From: Thermovenabulum sp049701175
GTDB lineage: Bacteria; Bacillota; Thermosediminibacteria; Thermosediminibacterales; Thermosediminibacteraceae
Assembly: GCF_049701175.1 (NCBI RefSeq)
Contig: NZ_JBNATW010000004.1
Location: forward strand, 45,743 to 109,742
Reading direction: 5' to 3'
DNA: 64,000 nucleotides
Shown: positions 7,813 through 16,887 of the stretch, in pieces
Layout: each line of letters begins with the position of its first letter
Numbering within the stretch: position 1 is the stretch's first letter
The notes under the pieces: model-generated
Databases searched by the model: none
Seen by the model: only the letters and a program-made list of their open reading frames with translations
What the model was told of the DNA's origin: nothing
Translations under genes and position numbers: made by a program

Positions 7813-8478
7813 TTGCATAATGCGGGAAATACACAAAAAAACAACAGCTTTAATTTCAAATTAAAAAGTGAATCTGAAGAAATATACCAATTAATAGAAA
7901 GAATACAAATACAAAATGATGAAGAAGCTTTTAAAAAGCTAATTGAAACATATAAGAAAGACATAATAATAACAGCAAAAAAATTTTACTTATCGGGTAT
8001 AGAAACAAATGATATAATTCAGGAACTTTTAATAGAAATGTGGAACATTATAAAATGCTATGACAGGCATAAGAGTCAAAATATAAATCAGTTCATAAAA
8101 GCATGTTTGCACAAAAAAGCCATATCCATATTCAAAAAATATACCCGCAAGAAACATTGGGCAATGAATGAAAGCATAAGCTATAATACAAAAGTAAAAA
8201 ATGACAAGAATTATGACGATGATATGGAAATAATTGATATAATAAAAGATACCAAGTATGAGCCGGAGAATATTGTAATAGAGAAAGAAAAAACAAAAGA
8301 ATTAATAAATAATATAAAAAAAGAACTAACAGACTATGAAAGAAAAGTTTTATTGTATTATATAAATGACTTATCATACAAACAAATGGCTCATGAATTA
8401 GGGAAAGATGAAAAGTCAGTAGACAATGCCCTAATAAGAATAAAAAGAAAAATAAAACGAATATGCAAATTGGTATAA
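7813..8478 (+). CDS. RNA polymerase sigma-70-family factor
   Basis: About 221 residues. Region 2-like helices include SGIETNDIIQELLIEMWNII, which resembles the core-binding and -10 recognition segment. A C-terminal region 4 helix-turn-helix reads LSYKQMAHELGKDEKSVDNAL, followed by IRIKRKIKR. The size and two-domain build fit SigH- or ECF-like alternative sigma factors. I prefer TTG 7813 because AAGGAG ends at 7801, too close to GTG 7801. An 18-codon ORF starting at ATG 7754 in the post-terminator tail ends at 7807, so translation may be coupled. It sits inside the A/B cluster and may drive that cluster or the transfer genes (inference). Confidence 0.75.
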   Translation: MHNAGNTQKNNSFNFKLKSESEEIYQLIERIQIQNDEEAFKKLIETYKKDIIITAKKFYLSGIETNDIIQELLIEMWNIIKCYDRHKSQNINQFIKACLHKKAISIFKKYTRKKHWAMNESISYNTKVKNDKNYDDDMEIIDIIKDTKYEPENIVIEKEKTKELINNIKKELTDYERKVLLYYINDLSYKQMAHELGKDEKSVDNALIRIKRKIKRICKLV

Positions 8479-8534
8479 ACCAATTTGCAAAATAAGAAGG
8501 AAAAATATTATTCAATAAAAAGGAGGTATAAATT

Positions 8535-9392
8535 ATGGATGACTATCAATATTACAAAAACATTTTTAAACTGATCGAGCCAAGGAACATACTTGACATT
8601 AAAATACCTTGCGGGATATGCGGGAAAATGCACAACATAAAAGGCATATACTCAAACAAATACAAAGATTGTATAATTCAGGCACTAAACACAGCATCTT
8701 TAGAATTACATTCTTTTGACAGCATTATTTTAAAGAACATTCATGAAGAAATAACATATGATATTGATGCAAATATAAACATAACAATTTATACACACAT
8801 ACCTATTACAAATCACAGTAAAATGGAAGCAGAGATTACGGAATTAAAAGAAGAATATATAAACACAATAAAACTCGAAATTGCAAATGAATATTTAACA
8901 TATTGCGTAGCATCAGATATCCGAAACAATCTGTATACAACGATAACCGTATATATTTCAACGGATTACGAAAAATTGTGTAAAGAAAAATTGAACAACA
9001 TATATACTCTTCCTTTACTAATACTAGATCCACAAAAATTTTACAAAGAAGAAGTTATACCATCAGTCAAAGCAGCAACAGAAGCAATTACAAAAGCATT
9101 CAAATATATTTTAGAGAAGCTCTATGAAATGACAAATAAATATATGGAAAGACATAAAGAAATTGCTAAATCAACCCTGCAGAGTAGAGTAAGAATATCA
9201 GATATTCTAAAATATCCCATAGTGCCCAACAACGATCATCCTAAATTTTTTACAAAACCGCATATTACTATATACACAACGGCATCGGACTCATTAAAGA
9301 TCAATAAACACTTAGAAAAAGCATATATTGAAATACTTACCGAATATTACAAAAGACTTCTGCAAGATGAAAAAGAGACAATAATTAGTTAA
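8535..9392 (+). CDS. CCHC 'IPCSICG' family protein, copy A3
   Basis: A 285-residue A-family member, closest to A1 at its start (DYQYYKNIFKLIEP against EQYQNYKNLFMLLD). IPCGICGKMH gives C26, C29, H33 and C46 as the likely zinc site. The segment LLILDPQKFYKEEVIP is the best form of the family's second motif. ATG 8535 is preceded by AATAAAAAGGAGGTAT. It follows the sigma-factor gene by 56 bases and precedes the coiled-coil gene at 9433. Function unknown. Confidence 0.7.
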   Translation: MDDYQYYKNIFKLIEPRNILDIKIPCGICGKMHNIKGIYSNKYKDCIIQALNTASLELHSFDSIILKNIHEEITYDIDANINITIYTHIPITNHSKMEAEITELKEEYINTIKLEIANEYLTYCVASDIRNNLYTTITVYISTDYEKLCKEKLNNIYTLPLLILDPQKFYKEEVIPSVKAATEAITKAFKYILEKLYEMTNKYMERHKEIAKSTLQSRVRISDILKYPIVPNNDHPKFFTKPHITIYTTASDSLKINKHLEKAYIEILTEYYKRLLQDEKETIIS

Positions 9393-9432
9393 AAACAAAT
9401 TAGTTAAAAACAATAAGAAGGAGGTATCCTTT

Positions 9433-9810
9433 ATGAAAAACAATAATTTGAATGTATTACTCAACAAAGAATGGATAATATCAAGGTTACAAATTCTTCC
9501 TGAAGAAATTGAAAAAGCTGAAGAAGAAGTGATAAAAGCAACGATAAATTTAGAAAAAGCCGAAGAAGAATTATCAGAAAAAGAATCTGAACTTATACTA
9601 AACGGCGAAATAAACGGCAAAAACGAAACGGAAAGGAAATCACAACTTACTATGAAAACAAAGGCAGAAAGAAATAAAGTAGAAGAAGCGAAGCACGGGC
9701 TAATGAAAGCCAGACTCAAATACAACAGGAAGGTTAATGAATACCGTTCTGTAAGAGCAATTGCATCATTAATAAGCAGCATTGAAGATGAAGAAGAAAA
9801 AGCAGTATAG
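9433..9810 (+). CDS. Small charged coiled-coil protein
   Basis: 125 residues, strongly helical and charged, with heptad-like spacing from about residue 20 to 105 (EEIEKAEEEVIKATINLEKA and onward). There is no transmembrane segment and no recognised domain. CAATAAGAAGGAGGTAT lies just before ATG 9433. It sits between A3 and B2 in the paralog cluster, with 40-base and 35-base gaps, so it is almost certainly in the same operon. A structural or scaffolding role is plausible from the coiled coil; this is inference. Confidence 0.6.
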   Translation: MKNNNLNVLLNKEWIISRLQILPEEIEKAEEEVIKATINLEKAEEELSEKESELILNGEINGKNETERKSQLTMKTKAERNKVEEAKHGLMKARLKYNRKVNEYRSVRAIASLISSIEDEEEKAV

Positions 9811-9845
9811 AGCAACCAAAACAATAAGAAGGAGGTATAATTATA

Positions 9846-10814
9846 ATGAGTTTACAAAGTATAATAAACTTTCCTTTGAAAGAAATAGATATTTATATAC
9901 CGTTGCCAAGAGATGTATCAAAAAACAAAATATATCTATATGATTATGGAATTATCCAAAAAATAAAAATGCCAACCCCTGAAACATATGCAATTTATAT
10001 TAATTTTGATAAAAATTACAGCTTACAAGTAATAATATTATATCCTTCCTATATAACCCCAAGAAGCATTAAAACAGTAGAAACATTAATAGAAGAAAGA
10101 AAGAATAAGAACAAAAAATACTCCCAAAAATTTGTAAAAATAATAAAATCTATATTACAGCAAACAAATATACAAGAAATAGAAATAAAGAAATTAAGCG
10201 ATGAAACATTATCTGAAATAAAAGAAATTATAGAGATAATCGCAGAAGAAACAGTGAAAGAACAAATATCAAGAGCAGAAACATTATTTTACTATGCATA
10301 CCAGCTCTATACAGAAGCACAAGATTTTATAAACAGTTACCCGGAAATGTTTGAAACAGTAAAATATGAAGATACCAAAAAATATTTTTCAAAATGTCTC
10401 GATAAGATTAACTTTTACGATTTTAAGTCAACAGATTTAAGCACGTATTATAACTGCATACAAACAACCGAGAAAATAAATAAATTAATACAACGTAACA
10501 CAATCACGGATGAAGATATAAAATCAATAATTAAAGAAAACATAGACGTTGCTTATCATGGAAGCATAATAGAAGAAGGGAAAGACGTATTATTAGAAAT
10601 AAAGACAGAAATATACGAAGCAGTATCATCCATAAAAGATTACGAAAAATTATTAAAATCTCTCATAAAAGATTACGACAAAAGGATTTATGAATTTTTT
10701 TTCGACATTTACAAAATACTATTGCAAAAAGCGCGGAAACAGCTACTGTATATAATAGAGAAAATTAATGAAATAAGAGAACAAAAAATAACAATAATAG
10801 AAAAGGCCCTGTAA
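9846..10814 (+). CDS. 'IPLP' family protein, copy B2
   Basis: 322 residues. The N-terminus KEIDIYIPLPRDVS is the family signature. An extended mostly helical region (about 80-322) follows, with acidic and lysine-rich helices and several tyrosines. It shares overall build with B3, which is about 80 residues longer. CAATAAGAAGGAGGTAT precedes ATG 9846. It is followed by a weak hairpin (10804-10828) and then A4. No known family recognised. Confidence 0.6.
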   Translation: MSLQSIINFPLKEIDIYIPLPRDVSKNKIYLYDYGIIQKIKMPTPETYAIYINFDKNYSLQVIILYPSYITPRSIKTVETLIEERKNKNKKYSQKFVKIIKSILQQTNIQEIEIKKLSDETLSEIKEIIEIIAEETVKEQISRAETLFYYAYQLYTEAQDFINSYPEMFETVKYEDTKKYFSKCLDKINFYDFKSTDLSTYYNCIQTTEKINKLIQRNTITDEDIKSIIKENIDVAYHGSIIEEGKDVLLEIKTEIYEAVSSIKDYEKLLKSLIKDYDKRIYEFFFDIYKILLQKARKQLLYIIEKINEIREQKITIIEKAL

Positions 10815-10828
10815 AGAAACCCGGGCCT
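10804..10828 (+). other. Weak hairpin after B2
   Basis: AGGCCC (10804-10809) can pair with GGGCCT (10823-10828). There is no T-run, so it is more likely an mRNA-processing or stabilising hairpin than a terminator. Confidence 0.35.
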
Positions 10829-10884
10829 GTTAAAAAAAAATAAGATTCAATAACAAAAAAATAAAAAGGAGGTATTTATATAAT

Positions 10885-11790
10885 ATGATGGGTATAGCTT
10901 TAAGGGACAAAAATAAGGAAGAAGTTTATAATTTATACAAAGGGACGATAATGCTGATGGACAAAAGTTCAATAGAAACAAGCACGATGGAAATACCCTG
11001 CAGCATATGTGGAGGCAGTCATCAATTGAAGACGATAGCAGAAGCATCACATTCTATAAGAAACAATAAGAAAGTACAATATCGCATAGAAAAATGCATA
11101 AACAAAGCGCTGGAAAAAATAGAATTTTCCATATTTACTCTAACACCTAATATCGATATAAAAACAATTTATCAAATTATTATAAATCTTTATGACAACA
11201 GTATAATTGACCAATACTATGCAACAATTAGACATATTATTGATGAATACAATTATGAAGGAGAAAATATAGATAAGTTTTATATTATAAAGGACGAAAA
11301 TATTATAAAAGTATATAATAACTCTGTTGAAACGATAAATTATAGAAATATAAAAAATACGATTACCGAAGCAACATCACTTTCGCTTCTTTTATTAGAT
11401 CCTGAAAAGTACTTAGACGAGATAATTCCGTTAATAGAAGACAATATAAAAAGATATATAGAAATATTCAAAGATATGATAAAAACAATTAACGAATCTA
11501 TAAAACACATAGAAATAAAAAAAGCGGAAAATACCCCGGGAATTGACTACTCAACCTCTATTAATAGCTATTTAGACAAAATACAGCAAAAGAAAATTTC
11601 CAGTTATAGTATTCCATCCTATGAAGTAATAGTTAACAATCGGGAATTAAATAAACATAATGTTAAAAAATACGTAACAACAAATTTATTAATCCAAGGA
11701 AATAAAGTTACAACAAACAAATTGGATAAATTAATCCGCTCAGCAATAGAAGAATTAGCCATATATTTTTATTCACACCAGCAAAAATAA
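10885..11790 (+). CDS. CCHC 'IPCSICG' family protein, copy A4
   Basis: 301 residues. IPCSICGGSH gives C39, C42 and H46, with C71 completing the likely site; the spacing to the last Cys is longer than in the other copies. The family's second motif appears as LLLLDPEKYLDEIIP. ATG 10885 follows AATAAAAAGGAGGTAT. It is followed 41 bases later by B3, which restores the A-B order. Function unknown. Confidence 0.7.
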   Translation: MMGIALRDKNKEEVYNLYKGTIMLMDKSSIETSTMEIPCSICGGSHQLKTIAEASHSIRNNKKVQYRIEKCINKALEKIEFSIFTLTPNIDIKTIYQIIINLYDNSIIDQYYATIRHIIDEYNYEGENIDKFYIIKDENIIKVYNNSVETINYRNIKNTITEATSLSLLLLDPEKYLDEIIPLIEDNIKRYIEIFKDMIKTINESIKHIEIKKAENTPGIDYSTSINSYLDKIQQKKISSYSIPSYEVIVNNRELNKHNVKKYVTTNLLIQGNKVTTNKLDKLIRSAIEELAIYFYSHQQK

Positions 11791-11831
11791 GAAGGATATA
11801 ATTCTCAACTAAATAAAAAGGAGGTATTTTT

Positions 11832-13037
11832 ATGATAGGAAGAACCAATGATCTTATAACATATATATCCATAACAATCCCTCTTCCCCAAAACCTGACA
11901 CCGGAAGCAGTAGAAGAATATAGGAATAAGATATTAGAACCAATAATAATAGAAAAGAAGGCAAATGAAAGATGCTATCATAAACTTTTAAGAACAAATG
12001 GAGCCGAAAAGAAAAACATATTACTTGAACTCAGAAAAGAGCAAATGATCCCTCTAGCACGCATTCAAACAAGCTTGGAAACAAATCAGCCCAACAGAAT
12101 AAATATAGATATTCGCCCAGATTTTTTTAGCTGTGAAATATACCCTGATTCAACGATATTAGAAACGAAAAAATTCTTAAAATCATCGAACAAAAACAAA
12201 ATAAATGATAAATTAATGGATTTTATTTCAATAATACTATTAAAAAATGATAAAAAACTAATGGAAAGAATAGTAAAGTACTGTAAAGAATCAAGAAACA
12301 GAACAAACACACGTGAAGCGGTAATACTTAGCATAATGGAAAACCTCATGGGTACAAATAACAACATTGAAGAGATATTTTTTGAAACAATACAAAAGGA
12401 AATTTATGATTATTTAGATTTTTTGTATGAAATAAGAATCAAAATATATAAATACGTAATAGAAACAGCGTTCAAGATATATTCCCGGATAACAGAATTT
12501 ATAGAAAGCAATGCACATATATTTACAATGCCGTCATATACAGAAGAGGGAGCTGTTAAACTATGGGAATTGCTTTATCGTAATTTAGACATAATATTCT
12601 TAAAACCACCGCTATACACATCTGCATTAAAAATAACAAACGCAATAAATAAAAATATACCCTGCGAAGATATCAAAGAAGAAATAAAAAAAATTATTAT
12701 AGATAATAATCGAAAAGAAACAAATTACACTTTTATTGCAAATTTAATAAATACAGACGACTTAGTAAAAATGAAAATTAAGTTAGATCAAGCAATTATA
12801 GCAGCAAAAATATATGACACAATTAAAAATATTAAAAAATATGAAAAAAACAATAAAAAAAGTAAAGAAATAATGAAAGAAAAAGACATATACACACAAA
12901 TAAAAGATCTAGTTGAAGAAATAGAAATAATGGCAGAAAATATGGAATTAGAGTATATAAAGAATGAAATAGCTATAGTATCACAATTAATAGAAAATAA
13001 ATTAAAAGAACAACCGTATAAACTAAGGCAGGTATAA
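11832..13037 (+). CDS. 'IPLP' family protein, long copy B3
   Basis: 401 residues, the longest B-family member. The signature ISITIPLPQNLTPEAVEEYR is near the start and matches REITEEAIAKYKN of B1 in the helix that follows. The rest is mostly long amphipathic helices. ATG 11832 follows AAATAAAAAGGAGGTAT. A terminator overlaps its stop codon (13025-13050), so it ends the A/B operon. Function unknown. Confidence 0.6.
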   Translation: MIGRTNDLITYISITIPLPQNLTPEAVEEYRNKILEPIIIEKKANERCYHKLLRTNGAEKKNILLELRKEQMIPLARIQTSLETNQPNRINIDIRPDFFSCEIYPDSTILETKKFLKSSNKNKINDKLMDFISIILLKNDKKLMERIVKYCKESRNRTNTREAVILSIMENLMGTNNNIEEIFFETIQKEIYDYLDFLYEIRIKIYKYVIETAFKIYSRITEFIESNAHIFTMPSYTEEGAVKLWELLYRNLDIIFLKPPLYTSALKITNAINKNIPCEDIKEEIKKIIIDNNRKETNYTFIANLINTDDLVKMKIKLDQAIIAAKIYDTIKNIKKYEKNNKKSKEIMKEKDIYTQIKDLVEEIEIMAENMELEYIKNEIAIVSQLIENKLKEQPYKLRQV

Positions 13038-13053
13038 CAATACCTGCCTTTTA
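13025..13053 (+). terminator. Terminator of the A/B cluster
   Basis: AAGGCAGGTAT (13025-13035) pairs with ATACCTGCCTT (13040-13050), followed by TT. Confidence 0.75.
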
Positions 13054-13063
13054 AAAATATTTC

Positions 13064-13092
13064 TTGAACAAAAAATGATATAAGATTAAAAT
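13064..13092 (+). promoter_or_regulatory. Promoter of the GT-C-like gene
   Basis: TTGAAC (13064-13069) and TAAAAT (13087-13092) are 17 bases apart, directly after a terminator and before a 19-nt motif copy. Confidence 0.45.
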
Positions 13093-13114
13093 ATTTAAAA
13101 GAAAAAAAAATAAG

Positions 13115-13133
13115 GAACAAAAAAGACTACAAA
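13115..13133 (+). promoter_or_regulatory. Copy 2 of the recurrent 19-nt leader motif
   Basis: GAACAAAAAAGACTACAAA, 22 bases after the -10 box and just before an attenuator-like hairpin. Confidence 0.55.
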
Positions 13134-13135
13134 AT

Positions 13136-13179
13136 CCCTCCAAACCTCCTTCCATCAAAAGGAGGGCTGTTTTTTTTAT
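13136..13179 (+). terminator. Attenuator-like terminator before the GT-C-like gene
   Basis: CCTCCTT (13145-13151) pairs with AAGGAGG (13159-13165), followed by eight T residues. An upstream CCCTCC (13136-13141) can pair with the same GGAGGG arm, so two alternative folds exist. The stem also contains an AAGGAGGG sequence that resembles a ribosome site. Confidence 0.7.
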
Positions 13180-13207
13180 AAATAACATAAAAAAAGGAAG
13201 AAAAGAG

Positions 13208-14653
13208 ATGATATTAAATGAAGTGGAAAGAAAGGGCAAGGCAACATTAATATTAGTTTTTATATTAGTAATATTGACGGATGTTTATTTTTTAATGTCC
13301 TCATATAATGAGATAATAGCAAATGACACATTATGGCACATAAAATCAGGGGAATGGATGATAAAGAATAAAGCAATTATAAAAAAGGATGTATTCAGCT
13401 GGACGGCACGGGGTATAAAATGGACAGCGCATTCATGGTTGTATGACATAATAATATATGTTTTATATAAATATAGTTCTTTTGCAGGGCCAATTATATT
13501 CACACTAATACTGGGTGCGATTTATGGGTATTTACTAATTGTAAATCATTCAAACAATTTTTACATGCTGATAACAAGCTATATTAACTATATAATAGTG
13601 CTTAAATATTTATGGACGATTAGACCACATACAGTTGCAGGAGTGCTGTTTATTTTTCTTCTTTACATCTTAACAGAAGGGAAATTAAAAGATGGCAGCT
13701 GTATAAAAGGAATCTTAATATTTGTGTATTTTGTACTATGGGCAAATATGCATTCGTCCGTCTCCATAGGAATATTCGTAATTACCATTTATGTTATATT
13801 TTGCAAAGCCGATTGGAAGCATTTAATATTTTCTATCATAGGCACAGTAATAACACCACAGTTTACAGGCATATTTAGATACAGCTATGCTGCAAGCAGC
13901 AATGCTGATATAATAAACAATATTAACGAATGGCATTCTCCTGATTTTCACAATATTCTATTTATCTATATAGCGGTTACATCAATAATCAATCTTATAA
14001 TAAAAGCCAAAGAGGACAGCAAAATAACAGAGGCAGAAATAATAATGACAGCAAACTTACTGCTCTTTTTAAAATCTTTAAGGCACATGTTAATGCTTGT
14101 TCCCGTTATATCAATGTATTCCGTTGACATAACGAGAACATTCGCAATAATAAACAAGGACAACCTGATTATGATAAAAAGATATTCCCCATTAATAACG
14201 ATGGTTATAATGATAACAATGTTATTAACAATGATTTTGGGATGCAATGCAAATCAGGTAATAACAAATATAATAACAGGTGACATATTAAGTCAGCAAA
14301 CCGAAGCAAAGGTAGCGCAATACATATTGGAAAACAAACTAACTGAAAATATATTTAATGATTATCTTCTTGGGGATTATTTTTTATGGTATGGCATACC
14401 GGTATTTATAGACAGTCGTGCTGATATGTATATATTTAACAAAAAAGAGATATGGGACGATTTCATGGCACTTAGAAATATAACTACAGCTGAACCGGAG
14501 AAGATAATAGAAAAGCACAACATAAAAACGGTCGCTATAGATAAAAAGACAAGATTAAGTTTGTACATGCAAAAGCTGGCAGTAGAAGGCAAGGCAAAAT
14601 ATATAGCAAAAATAGGGAACTATGATATATTTAAGATAGAAGTCAATAAATAA
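13208..14653 (+). CDS. Multi-pass membrane protein, GT-C glycosyltransferase-like
   Basis: 481 residues with about ten hydrophobic segments. An early extracytoplasmic loop reads NDTLWHIKSGEWMI and KDVFSWTARGIKWTAHSWLYD, the pattern of lipid-linked-sugar GT-C membrane proteins of unknown substrate. The C-terminal 110 residues form a soluble domain. ATG 13208 follows AGGAAG. It shares a neighbourhood with a GT2 enzyme (15424) and a small DMT flippase (19300), which suggests an envelope or pilin glycosylation route (inference). Expression probably passes through the leader at 13064-13179. Confidence 0.65.
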   Translation: MILNEVERKGKATLILVFILVILTDVYFLMSSYNEIIANDTLWHIKSGEWMIKNKAIIKKDVFSWTARGIKWTAHSWLYDIIIYVLYKYSSFAGPIIFTLILGAIYGYLLIVNHSNNFYMLITSYINYIIVLKYLWTIRPHTVAGVLFIFLLYILTEGKLKDGSCIKGILIFVYFVLWANMHSSVSIGIFVITIYVIFCKADWKHLIFSIIGTVITPQFTGIFRYSYAASSNADIINNINEWHSPDFHNILFIYIAVTSIINLIIKAKEDSKITEAEIIMTANLLLFLKSLRHMLMLVPVISMYSVDITRTFAIINKDNLIMIKRYSPLITMVIMITMLLTMILGCNANQVITNIITGDILSQQTEAKVAQYILENKLTENIFNDYLLGDYFLWYGIPVFIDSRADMYIFNKKEIWDDFMALRNITTAEPEKIIEKHNIKTVAIDKKTRLSLYMQKLAVEGKAKYIAKIGNYDIFKIEVNK

Positions 14654-14695
14654 AGAAGTTACAGAAAAATAATCAATAAGAAGGAGGTATAAGAA

Positions 14696-15307
14696 ATGCT
14701 TAATAAGATTTTGTTAATAGGGAGGCTTACACAATATCCGGAAATAAGGTATACACCGGGAGGCTCTGCAATAGCGAGGTTTACCATTGCAGTACGGAGG
14801 CCTAACTGGAATAAGACGGACAAAAATAACGAGGTAGATTTTATCCCCATAGTAGCATGGGGTAACATGGCAGAGAATATGAAATATACTCAAAAAGGTG
14901 AGTTAGTATTTGTAGAAGGGCGACTAAATATAAGGAAGTATCAAACGGCAACGGGCGGAAATAAGACTGCAACTGAAGTTAAAGCAATGAGAATAATATT
15001 TATGGAACGAACCACAAAAGTAAAACAAGAGGATATGCAAAAAAGCAGTATAAATATCAATACAAGTAATAGTAAAGAAGATACAAGCGAGAATAAAAAA
15101 AGAACATACGATATTTCTTTTGCAGCTTCAAACGGTAAGAACACTTATGCAGAGCAAGAAAGATTCATAGACATAGACATTGAAGGTGATGTGGAAGAAG
15201 AACTGAACTTTGACGATGTAGAAGACGGGGTTGACATAGATTTAGAAGGATTAGAAGAAATAATAGGAGATATAAAAAAAGAAGATGACGAAGAAATAAT
15301 TTTTTAA
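14696..15307 (+). CDS. ssb: Single-stranded DNA-binding protein (first copy)
   Basis: 203 residues. The N-terminal 105 residues are an OB-fold SSB: NKILLIGRLTQYPEIRYTPG, then FTIAVRRPNW, DFIPIVAWG and KGELVFVEGRLNIRKYQ. A flexible middle leads to a very acidic tail ending DDEEIIF, analogous to the SSB partner-binding tail, though not the usual DDDIPF. CAATAAGAAGGAGGTAT precedes ATG 14696. Conjugative elements often carry SSB to coat incoming single strands. A second, shorter SSB lies at 16422. Confidence 0.93.
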   Translation: MLNKILLIGRLTQYPEIRYTPGGSAIARFTIAVRRPNWNKTDKNNEVDFIPIVAWGNMAENMKYTQKGELVFVEGRLNIRKYQTATGGNKTATEVKAMRIIFMERTTKVKQEDMQKSSININTSNSKEDTSENKKRTYDISFAASNGKNTYAEQERFIDIDIEGDVEEELNFDDVEDGVDIDLEGLEEIIGDIKKEDDEEIIF

Positions 15308-15344
15308 TTTCTTAATAATAATATAAGGCAGAAAAAACTAAGAG

Positions 15345-15378
15345 AGCAGGCTGTTTTAAGGCCTGCTTTTTTTATTAT
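15345..15378 (+). terminator. Rho-independent terminator
   Basis: AGCAGGC (15345-15351) pairs with GCCTGCT (15361-15367), followed by a T-run. Confidence 0.85.
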
Positions 15379-15423
15379 TACATAGAAAGGTAAAAACCGA
15401 CTCAGAAGGGAGCAAGAAGGAGT

Positions 15424-16128
15424 ATGATATGCGGGCCATGTATTGTAGTACCTGCGTATAATGAAGAAAAGAGGTTATTAAAGTATAAGGATATATGGAT
15501 AGAATCAAATAAAAAGTATTTTATCATTTTAGTTGATGACGGTTCTGTTGACAACACCAGTAAAATAGCAAAGGACTTAAATTTTTATATGGTTATAAGG
15601 AGGGAAAGCAATATAGGGAAAGGATACAGCGTAAGGGAAGGGGTATTGGAAGCATTAAGGCAGGGAGCTGAATCAATACTGTATGTAGATGCTGATTTAA
15701 GTGTTATGCCTGACGAATGGGAAATAGTATTAAACGAATTAAAAGACAGCGATATAGTTGTAGGTTCAAGGAATTTAAAGGAGTCAGAAGTTGAGAGAAG
15801 TTTATACAGAGATGCGATATCAAAAATACTATCAAGACTGCAAAACTCAATATTAAACCTTGGCATAAAGGATACGCAGTGTGGGTGCAAAGCATTCAGA
15901 AGGGAAGCAGCGGAAAAAATTTTTTATGCACCTTTGAAGCACAATAGGTTTGAGTTTGATATAGAAGTGCTTATCCGTGCAAGGAAAAACGGCTTGAAGA
16001 TTAAGGAAGTAGGAATAAAATGGCATGAAGAAAAAGGCAGTAAAGTTCACATCATAAGAGACGGCATAGAGATAGCCAAACTACTTATAGAGGCTCAAAG
16101 AGAAAAAAGCATACTAAAATCAACATAA
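15424..16128 (+). CDS. Family 2 glycosyltransferase, dolichyl/polyprenyl-phosphate sugar synthase type
   Basis: 234 residues, a complete GT-A fold. PAYNEEKRL at the start, VDDGSVDNT for nucleotide binding, NIGKGYSVREGV, the YVDADLS metal-binding motif and TQCGCKAFRREAAEKIF near the end match the ALG5/DPM-like GT2 branch, which moves a sugar from a nucleotide donor to a polyprenyl phosphate. There are no transmembrane helices. An AAGGAG site precedes ATG 15424. It probably supplies the lipid-linked sugar used by the GT-C-like protein at 13208; that link is inferred from family roles and position. Confidence 0.88.
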   Translation: MICGPCIVVPAYNEEKRLLKYKDIWIESNKKYFIILVDDGSVDNTSKIAKDLNFYMVIRRESNIGKGYSVREGVLEALRQGAESILYVDADLSVMPDEWEIVLNELKDSDIVVGSRNLKESEVERSLYRDAISKILSRLQNSILNLGIKDTQCGCKAFRREAAEKIFYAPLKHNRFEFDIEVLIRARKNGLKIKEVGIKWHEEKGSKVHIIRDGIEIAKLLIEAQREKSILKST

Positions 16129-16152
16129 TAAAAAGCAAGGGGGCATAAAGGA

Positions 16153-16404
16153 ATGGCAAAGCTAAATCCCATACAAAGACTACCATGTGGCATATATATA
16201 GATTTAAGATATAACGAATGTTGCATAAGAGTCTGTCCAAAAGAAGAAGTAAGGGCAAATCCCAATAAAGTAGAGGAGTGTCAATACTGGATAAAAGAAG
16301 CAGAAAAAGAAAACAAAGAAATTCAGAAAGAACAAAAGAAAAGGAAAAAAACAAAAAATAAAACAAAACAGGAAGAATATATACAAGAGATGCTAATCAT
16401 ATAA
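16153..16404 (+). CDS. Small cysteine-containing protein with charged tail
   Basis: 83 residues. The first 45 contain four cysteines (LPCGIYIDL, NECCIRVCPKEE) plus a later VEECQYW, a possible zinc or disulfide site. The last 35 are almost all Lys, Glu and Gln. The start is ATG 16153 after GGGGGC. It lies 24 bases after the GT2 gene and 17 before SSB2. No family recognised. Confidence 0.55.
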   Translation: MAKLNPIQRLPCGIYIDLRYNECCIRVCPKEEVRANPNKVEECQYWIKEAEKENKEIQKEQKKRKKTKNKTKQEEYIQEMLII

Positions 16405-16421
16405 AAAGGAGGTTAACTGCT

Positions 16422-16862
16422 ATGAACAATGTAGTTTTAGTAGGTCGTTTGTCACAAGAGCCTTTGATAAAGGAAACATCTTCCGGCAGAAAATACGTAA
16501 GTTCACAAATTGCAGTTAACGATCGTCTAAAAGAAACGACATATTTTATACCATTTACAGCATGGGGCAAAAATGCCGATGTTATAGAACGTTATTGCCA
16601 AAAAGGGGATATGATAGGAATAACGGGAAAACTGGTAACGATAATAACAGAAGACGAAAACGGGAAATCAAGGAAAAATGTATTTGTTGAAGTAGAAAAT
16701 GTAGAATTAATGATGACAAGGCCAATAAGCAAAGAAAACAACATAGAAGAAGATATAGAAGAAGAAATAGAAGTAGACGACAAATTTTGGGAAATAAAAG
16801 ATGAAGATGATGATCTTGACGACGAAATAGACAAACTGTTAAATGAAGAAGAAGAAGAATAA
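16422..16862 (+). CDS. ssb: Single-stranded DNA-binding protein (second copy)
   Basis: 146 residues, OB-fold: NNVVLVGRLSQEPLIKETSS, SSQIAVNDR, YFIPFTAWGK and KGDMIGITGKL. The tail is very acidic and ends in a run of Glu. It is shorter and diverged from the SSB at 14696. AAAAGGAGGTT precedes ATG 16422. It ends just before the coupling-protein gene and is probably co-transcribed with it, which fits a role on transferred single-stranded DNA. Confidence 0.9.
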   Translation: MNNVVLVGRLSQEPLIKETSSGRKYVSSQIAVNDRLKETTYFIPFTAWGKNADVIERYCQKGDMIGITGKLVTIITEDENGKSRKNVFVEVENVELMMTRPISKENNIEEDIEEEIEVDDKFWEIKDEDDDLDDEIDKLLNEEEEE

Positions 16863-16887
16863 AAAAGCAGGAGGTATAAGTAAACAA

